Shown in pieces: positions 11,960 to 22,500 of a stretch of 64,000 nt of DNA. Each line of letters starts with the position of its first letter. The first letter of the stretch is position 1. The stretch covers positions 496,001 through 560,000 of the forward strand of contig CM074147.1 of the NCBI GenBank assembly GCA_037178625.1, given 5' to 3'. This DNA comes from Skeletonema tropicum (taxonomy: Eukaryota > Bacillariophyta > Thalassiosirophyceae > Thalassiosirales > Thalassiosiraceae). Under the pieces are notes generated by a model that had not been told where the DNA came from, ran no database searches, and worked only from the letters and a program-made list of their open reading frames with translations. The translations under genes were made by a program, and so were the position numbers.

Positions 11960-12245
11960 TCAGTCAAAGGCTTTGCTCGTTGGAATCGCTGATTCTTTTA
12001 TATATTCTTCGGATGCCACTGTGGATTCTTTTCTGATTAACTGTCTCAGTGACACGAAATGTTCGTGGTATCTTCTTCCCTCGTTGTATACAAAAAAGTG
12101 GCTTTGATTCATTGCAAATATATGTGCCTTGGCTTTGGACAAGCATAACCAAAGCAAAGAAGAAGATAAATCTACTCAAGTATCACTTGAGCAGCAAGAG
12201 AATGAACGTCGCTTCAACATAGGAACACATCAAATACACCTGCAA
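11960..12245. repeat. Duplicated 5' flank shared by the F-box paralogues
   Basis: The region upstream of copy B resembles the region upstream of copy A (about 10216-10540). Both contain a CGCTGATT start, a TTCGTGGTAT segment, a TTGGCTTTG-ACAAGCATA segment with CCAAAGCAA, and a GAGCAGCA...ACGTC segment. The tandem duplication therefore included the promoter. Identity is lower than in the coding part and there are indels. Confidence 0.6.
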
Positions 12246-12362
12246 TGACGAAACTTGGACTATGATTATGAAAAACAAAGCATCATCTTTTAGTCATTTT
12301 ATATATTATTTACACCACCTACCTACCAACAAATCCTCTCACCCCATCAAAACTGAAAAAAA

Positions 12363-14087
12363 CTAACAATCAATCGAAATCACCTCATTCGACAAATTGT
12401 CATTCTCCTTCTCCGGTCTGGGCATACTACACATTTCACAAATGGCCGTGACTGTAATATACTTGTGATTTTCAAAGGTGCATGTGGGACATTTCCATAT
12501 TCCTGATGATTTCTTTTTAGCGGAAGAGGAGGTGGTGGTGGTGGATAGTGTGGCTTGTTTTTTTAGTGTGGTGGTGGTACGAGATTTGGATGGGGTGGTT
12601 GTGGATTTTGATTTTGTGTGATTTGTTTTGATTGATTTTTGTCGTGTTGTTGTTTTTGTTGTGGCCATTGATGTTGTAGCTGTTGTACGAATACTGGAAG
12701 ATGTAGCAGCTTCCATGGTAGGAGCACCAACAACTGTTGCGAGCGCAGCATTTGCGATATTATTTGCTGATTTGGCAGCAACAGCACCAGAAGCCGCATC
12801 AGAAGCACAAGCAGCAGCATCACTACTTTTCGCACGATGCTTGGAAGAAGAAGCAGCATTATTGTTTCCATCCACCACCGACGACGCAGCAGCAGTAGCC
12901 GCAGCCACAGCAATACAACTAGGAACATTATCATTCCCATCACCCGATGATGACGATGTTGCTTTTTCATCACCCCTCTTTCTCGCTTTAACCTTTTCAA
13001 TCATTTCCTTGAAATTATTCTTCATCTCACCATCCAATCGTTTCGATCCAGTCGTTACAACAATATTCTTCTCCCCACCACCACCACCATTAACATTATT
13101 AGTATTCCTACTCGTAACACTCTCAGCAAGCTTCTTCATATACCCCTCATGCATACTAGCCCCACTCTTCATCGCCTCGACCTTTTCCCTCTTTCGTCCC
13201 TTCTCCTCCTTCAATATCGTAGCAATGACCTCTTGTTCACTCATCGGGTGCGCCGAGTCGCATTGTGAATTGTATAGTAGAATGTATTCCGAGTGACGAT
13301 GTTGGAGTTCGATATCTGATCCGTTGGTGGGGAGATTTTCGGATTTGAGGAGTTGGATTAGTTTGGGCCGTTTGAGGTTGTGGTAGGAGATGGGTGGTTT
13401 GCGTTTGCGTTGTTGTTGTTGTGGATTGTCGGTGGAATATTTGAATGAGGAGGCTGCTGTCACTGCTGGTGGTGGTGGTGAAGTGCTACTATCATCATTG
13501 GTGGCATTCAATGTCATTGTTCCATCTCCTTCATCATTATCATTTCCATCCTCCTGATCCGATGAATACTCTCGTTTATAATTGGCAGTACTTCGTCTCG
13601 CACGTTTCGAAGATGACACTGCCGCAATCTTTTGCTCCCCCTCATCACAATTTGCACCATCCTCTTGCTGTCGCTCCTGCTCTCTCCTCTCCAACACATC
13701 CAACCTCACCAAACTATTCCTCAACTCCCCCCTCACTTTCTCCCGATACAAATCCACCACACTCTCCAACTGCCGATTCGGTAAAATATTCTTTTCATAC
13801 CCCCCACCATTACCACTCAATAAATTCACATTGCACGTAGGACACTCCGCCTTACGCTTCATACCCACATATTGCCTCTTGAGATTTTTACGAACACAGA
13901 GGGAACAGAAGGTGTGAAGGCAGGGGTAGAGGGAGACGGGAACGGTGAGGAGATTGTAGCAGATTGTGCAGCGTAAACTGAGGTCGAGGGAGGAGAGGGA
14001 GCGGTGGAGAGGGTTGCTGGGAGTGAGTGGGGGGTGGGTGAAGAGGGTTTCGTCGGTGGGGGTGGGGTCTTCGTTGTTGTTTGTCAT
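12363..14087 (-). CDS. E3 ubiquitin ligase RAD18
   Basis: A 574-residue protein. A C3HC4 RING finger spans residues 40-85 (CTIC ... CLHTFCSLC ... CPTC). A SAP-like helix pair follows in the middle, with the RAD18-type signature LPTNGSDIELQHRHSEYILLYN followed by the conserved D-x-x-H-P. A RanBP2-type zinc ribbon ends the protein (WKCPTC ... CEMCSMPRP). The RING plus the RAD18-type SAP pattern identify the ligase that monoubiquitinates PCNA with RAD6 at stalled replication forks (family knowledge). The serine/threonine/alanine-rich linker (about residues 330-530) is unusually long and low-complexity. The RanBP2 finger replaces or adds to the usual UBZ finger, which I do not see. The start is the first ATG; upstream codons in frame lack one. 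Confidence 0.82.
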   Translation of the reverse strand: MTNNNEDPTPTDETLFTHPPLTPSNPLHRSLSSLDLSLRCTICYNLLTVPVSLYPCLHTFCSLCVRKNLKRQYVGMKRKAECPTCNVNLLSGNGGGYEKNILPNRQLESVVDLYREKVRGELRNSLVRLDVLERREQERQQEDGANCDEGEQKIAAVSSSKRARRSTANYKREYSSDQEDGNDNDEGDGTMTLNATNDDSSTSPPPPAVTAASSFKYSTDNPQQQQRKRKPPISYHNLKRPKLIQLLKSENLPTNGSDIELQHRHSEYILLYNSQCDSAHPMSEQEVIATILKEEKGRKREKVEAMKSGASMHEGYMKKLAESVTSRNTNNVNGGGGGEKNIVVTTGSKRLDGEMKNNFKEMIEKVKARKRGDEKATSSSSGDGNDNVPSCIAVAAATAAASSVVDGNNNAASSSKHRAKSSDAAACASDAASGAVAAKSANNIANAALATVVGAPTMEAATSSSIRTTATTSMATTKTTTRQKSIKTNHTKSKSTTTPSKSRTTTTLKKQATLSTTTTSSSAKKKSSGIWKCPTCTFENHKYITVTAICEMCSMPRPEKENDNLSNEVISIDC

Positions 14088-14797
14088 GGTCAAAATGTTG
14101 TTGTTTGGTTTTAAATTTTGTGGTTTGTGCTCGATTTTCGAGCTAAGTTAGATAGTTCAGTACCGTTTGCCATTTTTGAAAGCGCTTGGCTGACAAAGCA
14201 AGCAATGCGGCCGGATGTGGGCTGCGACTTATTCGTCCTATCATTCTTTGATAGATGCAATGGGGTTTATCATTTCAAATCATGCACAAGTATCGTAAGT
14301 AGCGGTGGGCTTGATGTTGATGATTCAACGTCCATTCCTTACGATAGCATTACAACTACAACGAGTCATTGTGACGTGCATACAATACTTGTCTTGCTTG
14401 CACTAGCTATGGAGCTTTACATTTACAAACGTGAGGGTGTGGGGAGGTGGAGCGTAGTGTAATCTAGTTTTAGTAGGTACTCTCTCTAGAGACACGACGG
14501 TCAGTAGAGGAAGGAGAACTTAAACCAGGAGAGGGCTCGGGTTGTTCCCGATGACGCCCTTTAGGCCTGCTCTGGGTGTACAAGCGCAGCGGCAGCGAAG
14601 TTGAGCACTGCCTCTTTGCAAGTCGTGTTCCTTTCTACTGCTGAGGAAACTCGACGCATAGATATGATGGTTAGAAAATATTTGAAGCTATTCTTCATTA
14701 TTTACATTTATAATCATGAAACAAACTAATCACAAGAACGAATATGAATATGATGGCATAGCATCACATACCCTGTGTTGGCGGCAAGACCTACTTA
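14088..14797. other. Intergenic stretch with a dispersed repeat
   Basis: No gene is recognised. At about 14474-14545 there is a copy of a roughly 70-bp repeat (ACTCTCTCTAGAGACACG ... GGGCTCGG) that recurs at 17825-17895. The rest is unique AT-rich sequence between the RAD18 start and the 3' end of the membrane-protein gene. Confidence 0.5.
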
Positions 14798-14950
14798 TTA
14801 TTGGAGAAGGGTAAACTCGTAGTTAGTCGCGTAGATGTTGCCCGCGTCATCCACATTTCGGATCGACACATCAGACCAGCAGATCACTTGCCCAGAGTTA
14901 TCATCATTCCTAGAACCACCGTTCAATGTAAACGTGTATGCCTCGGTATT

Positions 14951-15973
14951 TCAAACACCCATGACGGCGTTGGGATTGTCTGTGAGGTAATCTTGAATGG
15001 ATATTTGTCCACTGACTGGGCATCCATTAGGATTTCCAGGAGTACCGCTACTAGGATTATATTGATTTGAGAAGCCTACAGTCTCGGGAGTGACTTCAAG
15101 TGTGCCTGAGCCAACTTGATTGGGAATATTGAAGTCAAGTCTGCAGTCGTAATAGGCTGTGCTACTTCCGTCAACACGCAAGTACATGTTGAGGTAGCCT
15201 CCGCTACCACCACCTGTAGAACGGAAATCGTATCCTACACTGAACTTTCTGAAGAGATCAAGATCCATGCCTTTGTAAGTGTCGTCCCATAGCTCAGCCC
15301 TGGTGCGGCTGTCCGTATTATCTGAAGTGATTCTGCCGCATACTGCGTCATCCTCAAAGAACATCTCCCCAAAGGTGACACTCTGTTGTAACCACCAGTC
15401 TCCAACAAGGACGGGTCCATTAGCGGGATCTTGAAGGCATTCGGTGTAGTCATCACATGCCTCAGTGGAACCGCCGAAGAGGCATAATGCCAGATCACTG
15501 CAGCACAATGCTGTCGCTACTCCGGCCAAACAAGCTCCAGGTCCAGTAGGTCCTGTAGTTCCGACGGGGTTAGACTCAGGCGATCCTGCCACAACGACTT
15601 CGTTCAGGAATCCATACTCAATGCAGGTCTGTTTGGGAGCCTTTGTAGCTTTTCCGGCCTTGGATGCGGTAGCTGCCATCATGGATGCACTCATCTTGCT
15701 AGCAGCAATGGCGTGATTGGCTCCCATTTGATAGGAGATCACGCCGACTGAGGCCAGCACTGCACTTGCGACCAGTGTGCCCACGACGATTTTGCCGATG
15801 GACACGTTGTTTGTCTTCTTGTTGGAGGATGCGACATCATAGTCATGGTCGGCATCCATCGAGTTGATGGAGTTGCCTTCTTCAACTGCGAGGGCATTGG
15901 GTCCGAATATTTCTACCTCTACAGCCTCTGGTTGACTGGTAGAGGCGGCTTGATGGGAAGGATTCAATGACAT
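14951..15973 (-). CDS. Single-pass membrane protein with Cys-containing lumenal domain; in-frame TGA near 3' end
   Basis: A 340-residue frame from ATG (15973) to TGA (14951-14953). The N-terminal 55 residues are acidic and cytosolic-looking. A transmembrane helix follows (IGKIVVGTLVASAVLASVGV, about residues 58-78), then an Ala/Ser/Lys linker, a Cys-rich segment (CLAGVATALCCSDLALC) and a beta-rich lumenal or extracellular domain. After the TGA the same frame stays open for 50 codons of similar composition (starting NTEAYTF, ending NYEFTLLQ) and stops at TAA 14798-14800. The annotated end may therefore be a nonsense mutation, a base error or a readthrough site. I do not recognise the family. 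A degenerate fragment of the same gene lies at 23793-24180. Confidence 0.6.
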   Translation of the reverse strand: MSLNPSHQAASTSQPEAVEVEIFGPNALAVEEGNSINSMDADHDYDVASSNKKTNNVSIGKIVVGTLVASAVLASVGVISYQMGANHAIAASKMSASMMAATASKAGKATKAPKQTCIEYGFLNEVVVAGSPESNPVGTTGPTGPGACLAGVATALCCSDLALCLFGGSTEACDDYTECLQDPANGPVLVGDWWLQQSVTFGEMFFEDDAVCGRITSDNTDSRTRAELWDDTYKGMDLDLFRKFSVGYDFRSTGGGSGGYLNMYLRVDGSSTAYYDCRLDFNIPNQVGSGTLEVTPETVGFSNQYNPSSGTPGNPNGCPVSGQISIQDYLTDNPNAVMGV

Positions 15974-16333
15974 GGTGGATGTTAATAATATGATTGAGCT
16001 GGCGGCGGCGCGGCGATCTGTCTACAGAGATTGACAGAATAAGGAGCGTGAGCAAGTGGAGGAGCATGAGCTGTGCTGTAAATCCAAGCGCAAGACGAGT
16101 AAAAGCATTCGTGACCATAAAAGTAAAAGATGTGTTGACATGGCGTGCAATTAATCTTACTTTCAATCACTTCTGATGTTAGTAATTACTCCTAAGTAGC
16201 ATGCAACACAACATGCAAGTCCATTTTTTATGCAGAAGTATTGTACGTTACTAGTTAATCCTAAAAAAGAAGATGAGGAATGCAATGGAGCATTGCAAGT
16301 CACTTTCCGGTGAAGGAAAAAGACTCGAATACA

Positions 16334-16504
16334 TAGGGCCATTTTGCACGAAACGTCTGACACGGCACTCTAAATAGGGCCATTTTGCACGAAACGTCGG
16401 ACACGGCACTCGCTTTCTAAGTTTTGAATTTTGCAAGAAACGTCGGAAAAGGTTACCCCCCTTGGGAAAAGGCACTCTCTTTCTAAGTTTTGAATTTTGC
16501 TTGT
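16334..16504. repeat. Short tandem repeats (about 41 and 70 bp units)
   Basis: A 41-bp unit containing GGGCCATTTTGCACGAAACG occurs twice in a row. It runs into two copies of a segment with GGCACTC..CTTTCTAAGTTTTG. Open frames across it are repetitive and not convincing genes. Confidence 0.7.
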
Positions 16505-16926
16505 GTTCTCCTGGTTGTTCGCCGAGCAAGCAACCAGTACTTTCATAAGTACGTTATGTACAATCACCTCTCGATCACGAGAGGTCTTTCTTTCTGTCAA
16601 AAGTTCGAAGAGGTTCCATTGTGAATTTTGTGCTCGACTTTCAGGCTAAGTTAGATCACAACCGTATTGTCATCTTTGCACTCGCTGCATGCGACTCAAT
16701 TTTTTATGGTGTTCACTTGTTCGCTCGAAATGCATTGAATCTTAGCTATAAGCGTAGGCTTCGTCATGTGCGCTTTCCAACATTCAAGGGTACTTTGTGA
16801 TTAAAGCTGGAGCTGGAGCAGACATTGCTACGATGGAACTGTTCAACCAATATATGACGTAATTCAGAGCAATAGGGAATGTCTAGAATTGAGACTATCA
16901 CAAAAAGGTCGAGCACGTAACTGATT

Positions 16927-17512
16927 TTATTTCCTAGCTGCAGATTGCAGTAGCTTCACTGTCTTCAACGATGCTTCACATATGATTGCATGCTCCAGTG
17001 GACTCATTTCGTCGGAGTCTTCTATTGCAGCAGCATTCAATGACGCTGATAATAAAGCAAAAACAGCTTCATGCTTCGGGCCTTTTCTATGTTGAGGCGT
17101 AGATGATGGGTGGCCATCGCTTGCAAAGAGAACAAAGAATGTATCACATATGAAATTTAACGGGGTCTTTCCACCCTTGTCCTGGACATCGCATGCTGCT
17201 GGATATGTAGCTTAAGTTTAAGTAGCTGTGGACAAGCTTGAGAACCAGCTGCGATGTGAAGACAAGTCCGACCGAGGCCATCTTTCGCCGCTAGCACTTC
17301 AGGACAAAGCTTGATGATGTTGGCGACAACATCATGTGGAGGATTTTCTCTCTCACAGTAGCATGTAGAAGCGTCATACCATTGAGTTTATGCTTGGAGT
17401 ACGAAGACACAGAACTAGACATTGCGCGGAATCAATCTGGGCTCGAAACCTTAATGAGTGTCCGGATCATCTTCCAATCCTGAGACTTGACAAGTCCAAG
17501 TAGGACGTAACA
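16927..17512 (-). pseudogene. Ankyrin-repeat protein remnant
   Basis: On the minus strand the coding trace reads LLGLVKSQDWKMIRTLIK, an in-frame TGA, then KLNGMTLLHAT. After a frame change it continues PEVLAAKDGLGRTCLHIAAG, then with another shift DKGGKTPLNFICD, ending SLKTVKLLQSAARK and stop at 16927-16929. The NG-T-LLHA, LGRTCLHIAA and GGKTPL patterns are ankyrin-repeat cores. There are at least two frame breaks and one stop, so it is not translatable as one protein. The 5' part is not found. Confidence 0.7.
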
Positions 17513-17824
17513 GGATTTAGAAGTTAAAGTTGGAACTTGATATTGTCATTCTCCTCCTGCGAATGCTGCACTGCTTCACAACGTGATGATGGTAAAGGTG
17601 GGATGAAGATGAATCTTCGTTTGTGTCAAAGTAGATTGCTCGTAGAAAATTCCGCTGGCACTCAAGACTCGAGACGACTGTTCGTTGGTCTATGCTGAGA
17701 TCTTATTCTATCACATCATGAAGGTGTAATGTGGGTCAGTATGCTATGAGAATTCGCTGTCCCTATGTATGGTACATACCTGACGATTTACTAATATCTA
17801 TAGATAGATAGATAGATTATTTTA

Positions 17825-17895
17825 GTCACTACTCTCTAGACACCGGTGTCAGTAGAGAAAGAAGAATTTAAACCTGGAGGGGCTCGGTAAGTACA
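17825..17895. repeat. Dispersed ~70-bp repeat, second copy
   Basis: Matches 14474-14545 in the same orientation (ACTCTCTAGACAC, TCAGTAGAG, TTTAAACC/TTAAACC, GGGGCTCGG). It lies just before the Mutator-like element at 17941. Function and family are unknown. Confidence 0.55.
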
Positions 17896-17940
17896 GAAGT
17901 AAATATATAAGTACTAGAGGTATGTTGTGTTGGAGAATCG

Positions 17941-19152
17941 GCACACATTCACAAATACGCCAGGTTTCTTGGGTGCTTCTACGCCGCTCTAAAAGGCCCT
18001 AAAAAAGAGGCTAAAAGAATCGGTACTTTCTCGCACAAAAAGCCGCCCGTCTTGCTCCGTCCACCACGGATGAACCCGTCTGCCTTTCTCTCCCTCCACT
18101 CAACACGCAAACGGCCAACATAACAAGAAAGACAAACGACAAAGAAAGACAAAAGACACAAGAAGCCGCGAAGGTGGCGTGGCGGTCGTGCGTCGGTCGG
18201 ACATAAGGCGAGCACCACCCAGCAGGTGCTCTATTCCCCTGCAGACGACGGAATTCCAAGGAGTTCCATGCAGGTCATCGCGGTTTTCACGGCACTCTAC
18301 GGCAATCCCTTTCTCTAACGGTGGTCGCTAAAATCAATCTCGCATCTCGTAAAAGCGAAAGCATTCAGTGTGTGTCATAATACAAAACTATGTGTCATTA
18401 AATGTGTGTTGCGGCTAGTGTTCTGGAATTTCACCCTTTCTGAGATTTGTGAAAATTGCAAGGTGAAATTGCAGGAATTTCAATGGAATTTCAAAAACAA
18501 ATTTCACTACGGCTGACGTATTATCCTAAGACCAGCCACACAATTACTCTTGCACGAACAATCACACTCCAACGATCCACCACACTCTCGAAGCGACTCA
18601 AAAATCCCCTTCCCATGCACCTTCTACGCATGCATGATATGATAGAGGTTTTCATATCCTCGAAAAAGAGCAATTCCAGTTCCATCCCTCATCCTATTCC
18701 GGACCTTAGAAGGGTGTGCTTCAAAGGTTTGGCCCGACGTTCACAATCCATAGAGACTGAATTTCAACGAAGGAACAAATAGTTGCATTGTTATTCATAA
18801 GCCTTACTGCGGCGATGTGTTCTCTCTGAGTTGGTGGAGTACATCATCATCTTCTCTTGTTTGATGATGGTGGGTGTGGCACGTTTCTTGTTTTTCAGTG
18901 TTAGCGATATTGAGCGATATGGAAATTTCACTTTTGGCCAAATTTATCTGCAACTTTCACCCTGCAACTTTCACGCAAGTTGCAGTGCTGAAATTTCACC
19001 CCTTTGAAATTCCAGAACACTAGTTGCGGCTGGGCCGTGAAAGCGGGGGGCTTTTTGTGCGAGAAAGTACCGATTCATTTAGCCTCTTTTTTAGGGCCTT
19101 TTAGAGCGGCGTAGAAGCACCCAAGAAACCTGGCGTATTTGTGAATGTGTGC
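17941..19152. mobile_element. Mutator-like (long-TIR) non-autonomous transposon, 10-bp target duplication
   Basis: The left end GCACACATTCACAAATACGC and the right end are inverted repeats of about 107 bp with very few mismatches (17941-18048 against 19045-19152). Both sides are flanked by the direct repeat TGGAGAATCG (17931-17940 and 19153-19162). Long terminal inverted repeats with 9-10 bp duplications point to the MULE superfamily. No transposase frame is present in the 1.2 kb, and a second element (18416-19022) occupies half of it. Confidence 0.85.
18416..19022. mobile_element. hAT-type MITE nested in the Mutator-like element
   Basis: The perfect 18-bp inverted ends start TAGTGTTCTGGAATTTCA and are flanked by the 8-bp direct repeat GTTGCGGC (18408-18415 and 19023-19030), as expected for hAT. 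The subterminal sequence (GGGTGAAATTTCA, GCAACTTTCAC, TTTTGGCCAA) closely resembles the subterminal sequence of the hAT transposon at 40234-43471, so it is probably mobilised by a relative of that transposase. It contains no transposase. Confidence 0.85.
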
Positions 19153-19506
19153 TGGAGAATCGCCCAAGAGATTTTAGTATTGTCGTTCCGTCATTTGTAT
19201 TTTCCGTACGCAATAATTTAACGTGGGAATAAATATACTTTGGGAAACGGTGTCGGGAAGGGGTCATCTTCAATATGGTACAGTCAGGTCATTCCAAAAA
19301 GCAGCTGTTTTTGGAAAATGCAAATATGTACATACAATGTCTCAAAAGTGCATGCAACATTTGCAGATCAATTCGCTACTTATGATTGATTGCAATTGTA
19401 CTGATGCATACAAATCGAGTATTGTATGTAGGAGTAGATATGCGCTAGGGAATGCCTGAACCTGCACTGCACTTAGGTACTTGTTGTTTTGTGTTATCCC
19501 GATCCG

Positions 19507-22500
19507 ATGTCTAATGAAAGTAATACAAAGGGAAGTGCTTTTGACCTGAGCATACCACTCTCAGAGTGGATTTCCTTCAAGACAAAAATATTTTGTACGC
19601 AGCAGCCTTCAGGTGGGGAAAATCCCGATGATTACATACTTCCAGCTCTACAGATTGCCACTTCACTTGCTGATCAGATTTGCAAAGCCGAAGAAGATAG
19701 TGGCCAATCGCTTATGCCTTCGCCGGGCACGCAAGATTGGATAGATAGAATTGAAGTCAGGGTAAATGGTGACGCCAGCGATAACATTCGAGCAGAAATA
19801 TTGCCGTCTTTTTTGTCCAATACGACCGTTAATAATGATTCGAAACAAGCAAGGGATAATAGAATAATATATTCACTGGGGCTTGTCTTTTATGAACTAT
19901 TCTCAAGAGGGGAACGGCCTGACGGGTCTCAAATTCAAATTGGGGCGACGAATGAATTGAAATCGTTAGGGGACTTGGATCCACTCCCTTTTGATCAAGG
20001 TGACGGAACTATTGATCTAGAAGCCTTCAAGTAGTGTTGATCTCAATGTCAGTGATCTTCTCGGAAGTGATGATCTTAATAACGGTGATCTTCTCGCAGT
20101 TGAAGATCTTCAAGATGACTACAATGATATTTGGGGAAATAATGACATTGAGGGGCACCTGCACGGTCAAAATCCAAGGAAGAAAGAATCGGCAACTAAT
20201 AAGAACATTCTGTATGCGACTGTGGAGACACTGAAAGATAAAGGAGTTCCGATATCTGTGTGTGATTTGATTTCCAATATGTTGGATGTAGCAGATGACA
20301 GACACGAGGGAGAGGATGTGTATCGATCTATGTCAGATGTGAGGGATGATTTACAGCTCATGCTTGACAAATCTTCGATCTATCTCTACGATCAGGATAT
20401 GGGGAGTTTATCAACGACTGGATTGAAATTTGATGGCACTCTCTACGGTAGAAAAGCCGAGCTGTCCACTATTATCGATGCCTACCGGCGGTCAACGGTT
20501 GGTGAAAGCGAGTCGGTAGTAATATCTGGCAAATCAGGAACGGGCAAGTCATTTTTGGCGGTTGAAGTCGGGAAGTATGTGATTTCAAACAGAGGAATCT
20601 TTCTTTCTGGAAAGTTTGATCAACTGAAACAGGGCAAACCATTCAGTGCATTGGCGTCGGCTTTCAATCGTTTCTGCGATTATCTGGTACGCGATCGTAC
20701 CCTTGCTTCAGTGAAGCAGAAATTGGTCCATCAGGTGCGTCGCATACTTGGAAGGGATGCATATTACTTATCCAAGCTTATACCTACGTTGGCAATCATC
20801 GTGTGGTTGGAAGGAATTGGCTGTAATCAGGATGAAGACAACGTCAACGCCCAGAAGCGACTTCAAATGCTGTTATGTCAATTTGTGCAAGTGATATCCA
20901 ATTCATTCGCTGCTCCTGTAACTTTATTCCTCGATGACTTGCAGTGGGCAGATTCAGCATCTATCGCAGCTGTGAACCAACTCTTACTTGGCGGTGACCT
21001 CAACTCGCAGAATAAGAATGTACATTTTTTCTTCTTAGGATGTTATCGGAAAGGAGAGGTCAATGGCGGAGTAAAAGATGACGCTATTCCATCAACAAAC
21101 GTCAAACTTGATTCTATAGACGAAGAGACGTTGGGAGCGATGGTCTCGGAAACGTTGTGCCTATCGCCGCGTCTTACGCGGACTTTGTCGAGTATAATAT
21201 ACCACAAGACGAAGGGGAATCCACTTTTCGTCACACGATTGATGATCTCGCTGAGCAAGGATGGTCTACTACGTCCAAGCTTGCGACGGCGACGATGGGA
21301 GTGGGACGAAGAGAAGATCTTATACCAGAAGCTGTCCGATGATGTGGCCGAGTTCCTATCGCATACGATTTTAGCGTTGCCCAATCATGTGAAATCAACA
21401 CTGAGCATTTTATCTTGTTTCGGATCATCGGTGAATTGTGCCTTCGTCAAGACACTTGAGAGGGTTCTCAACAGAAATTTACATGACGGCATAGAGACAG
21501 CTTTCGCTGAAGGATTACTGGACAAGATAGACGATCAATATCGTTTCAGTCACGACCGCATCCAAGAGGCTGCTTACAACATGATGAATTGCCTAGATCG
21601 GTGCCGCTTTCATTTCAGCTATGGTATGGCTTTAGCCCCTTTGCAAGGTGAAGACTTGGACAGCTTTCTTTTCACTTCTGTAAGTCAACTCAATTTAGCG
21701 GGTCCTGAAGCTGTTGAAGATGAGAGGCAATACACCATTGTTGCAAATCTCAATCTCAGGGCCGGGAAGAAGGCAATGGAGATGTCCGATTTTGAAGCAG
21801 CCTACTCATATTTTGATAACGGGATAACGTTTCTGCGGAAAAAGCACTGGGAGGAGCACTATACGTTGAGTTTAGAGTTGTTTAACTTGGCTGCGAACTG
21901 TGCCCTTGCTAATAGCGATATCACCAGCTTGAAACTTCTATCTCAACAAGTTATCAAAAAGGCTCAGTCATTTGAGGACACACTCAACGTTACATATTTC
22001 GTTACATGTTCTCTGGCATGGTCATCAGGGCTAGCAGCATCCGTTGAAAAGGGGCTTGATATTTTGTTGAAGCTAGGGTATTGATTTGCGAGGGTGTGGA
22101 TCGACGAGTATAGAAGCTTGCGTGAAAGAAACAAAAGATCTGCTTTCGCCGTACACTTACGATGAATTATTGAATACCAGAAGAATGACTGACTCGACAA
22201 TGACTATTGCAATGAAATTCCTGAGCAAATTGATGGTAGGAATGGCTCTTAATTAAGCCTGAATCAGCGCCGCATGTGGCGAAACAAATCATTGCACTGT
22301 CTGTTGATCATGGCATGAATCCTGTGTCTGCATTAGGGTTTGCGCACTTTGGCTCGTATGCAGCAAAGCTTGGAGATATCAGTGGAGGATACAACTACGT
22401 GAAACTGGCTTGTTCGTTGCTAGACAACTTAGGGTCAAGAGATAATGCTGGTGAGATCATATGCATACGATTACAAGTCGTATCACACATAGAGCCGCTT

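Noticed and set aside
14951..14953. Selenocysteine at the in-frame TGA
   Set aside because: No neighbouring redox motif and no SECIS-like structure was recognised by eye. A nonsense change or base error is more likely.
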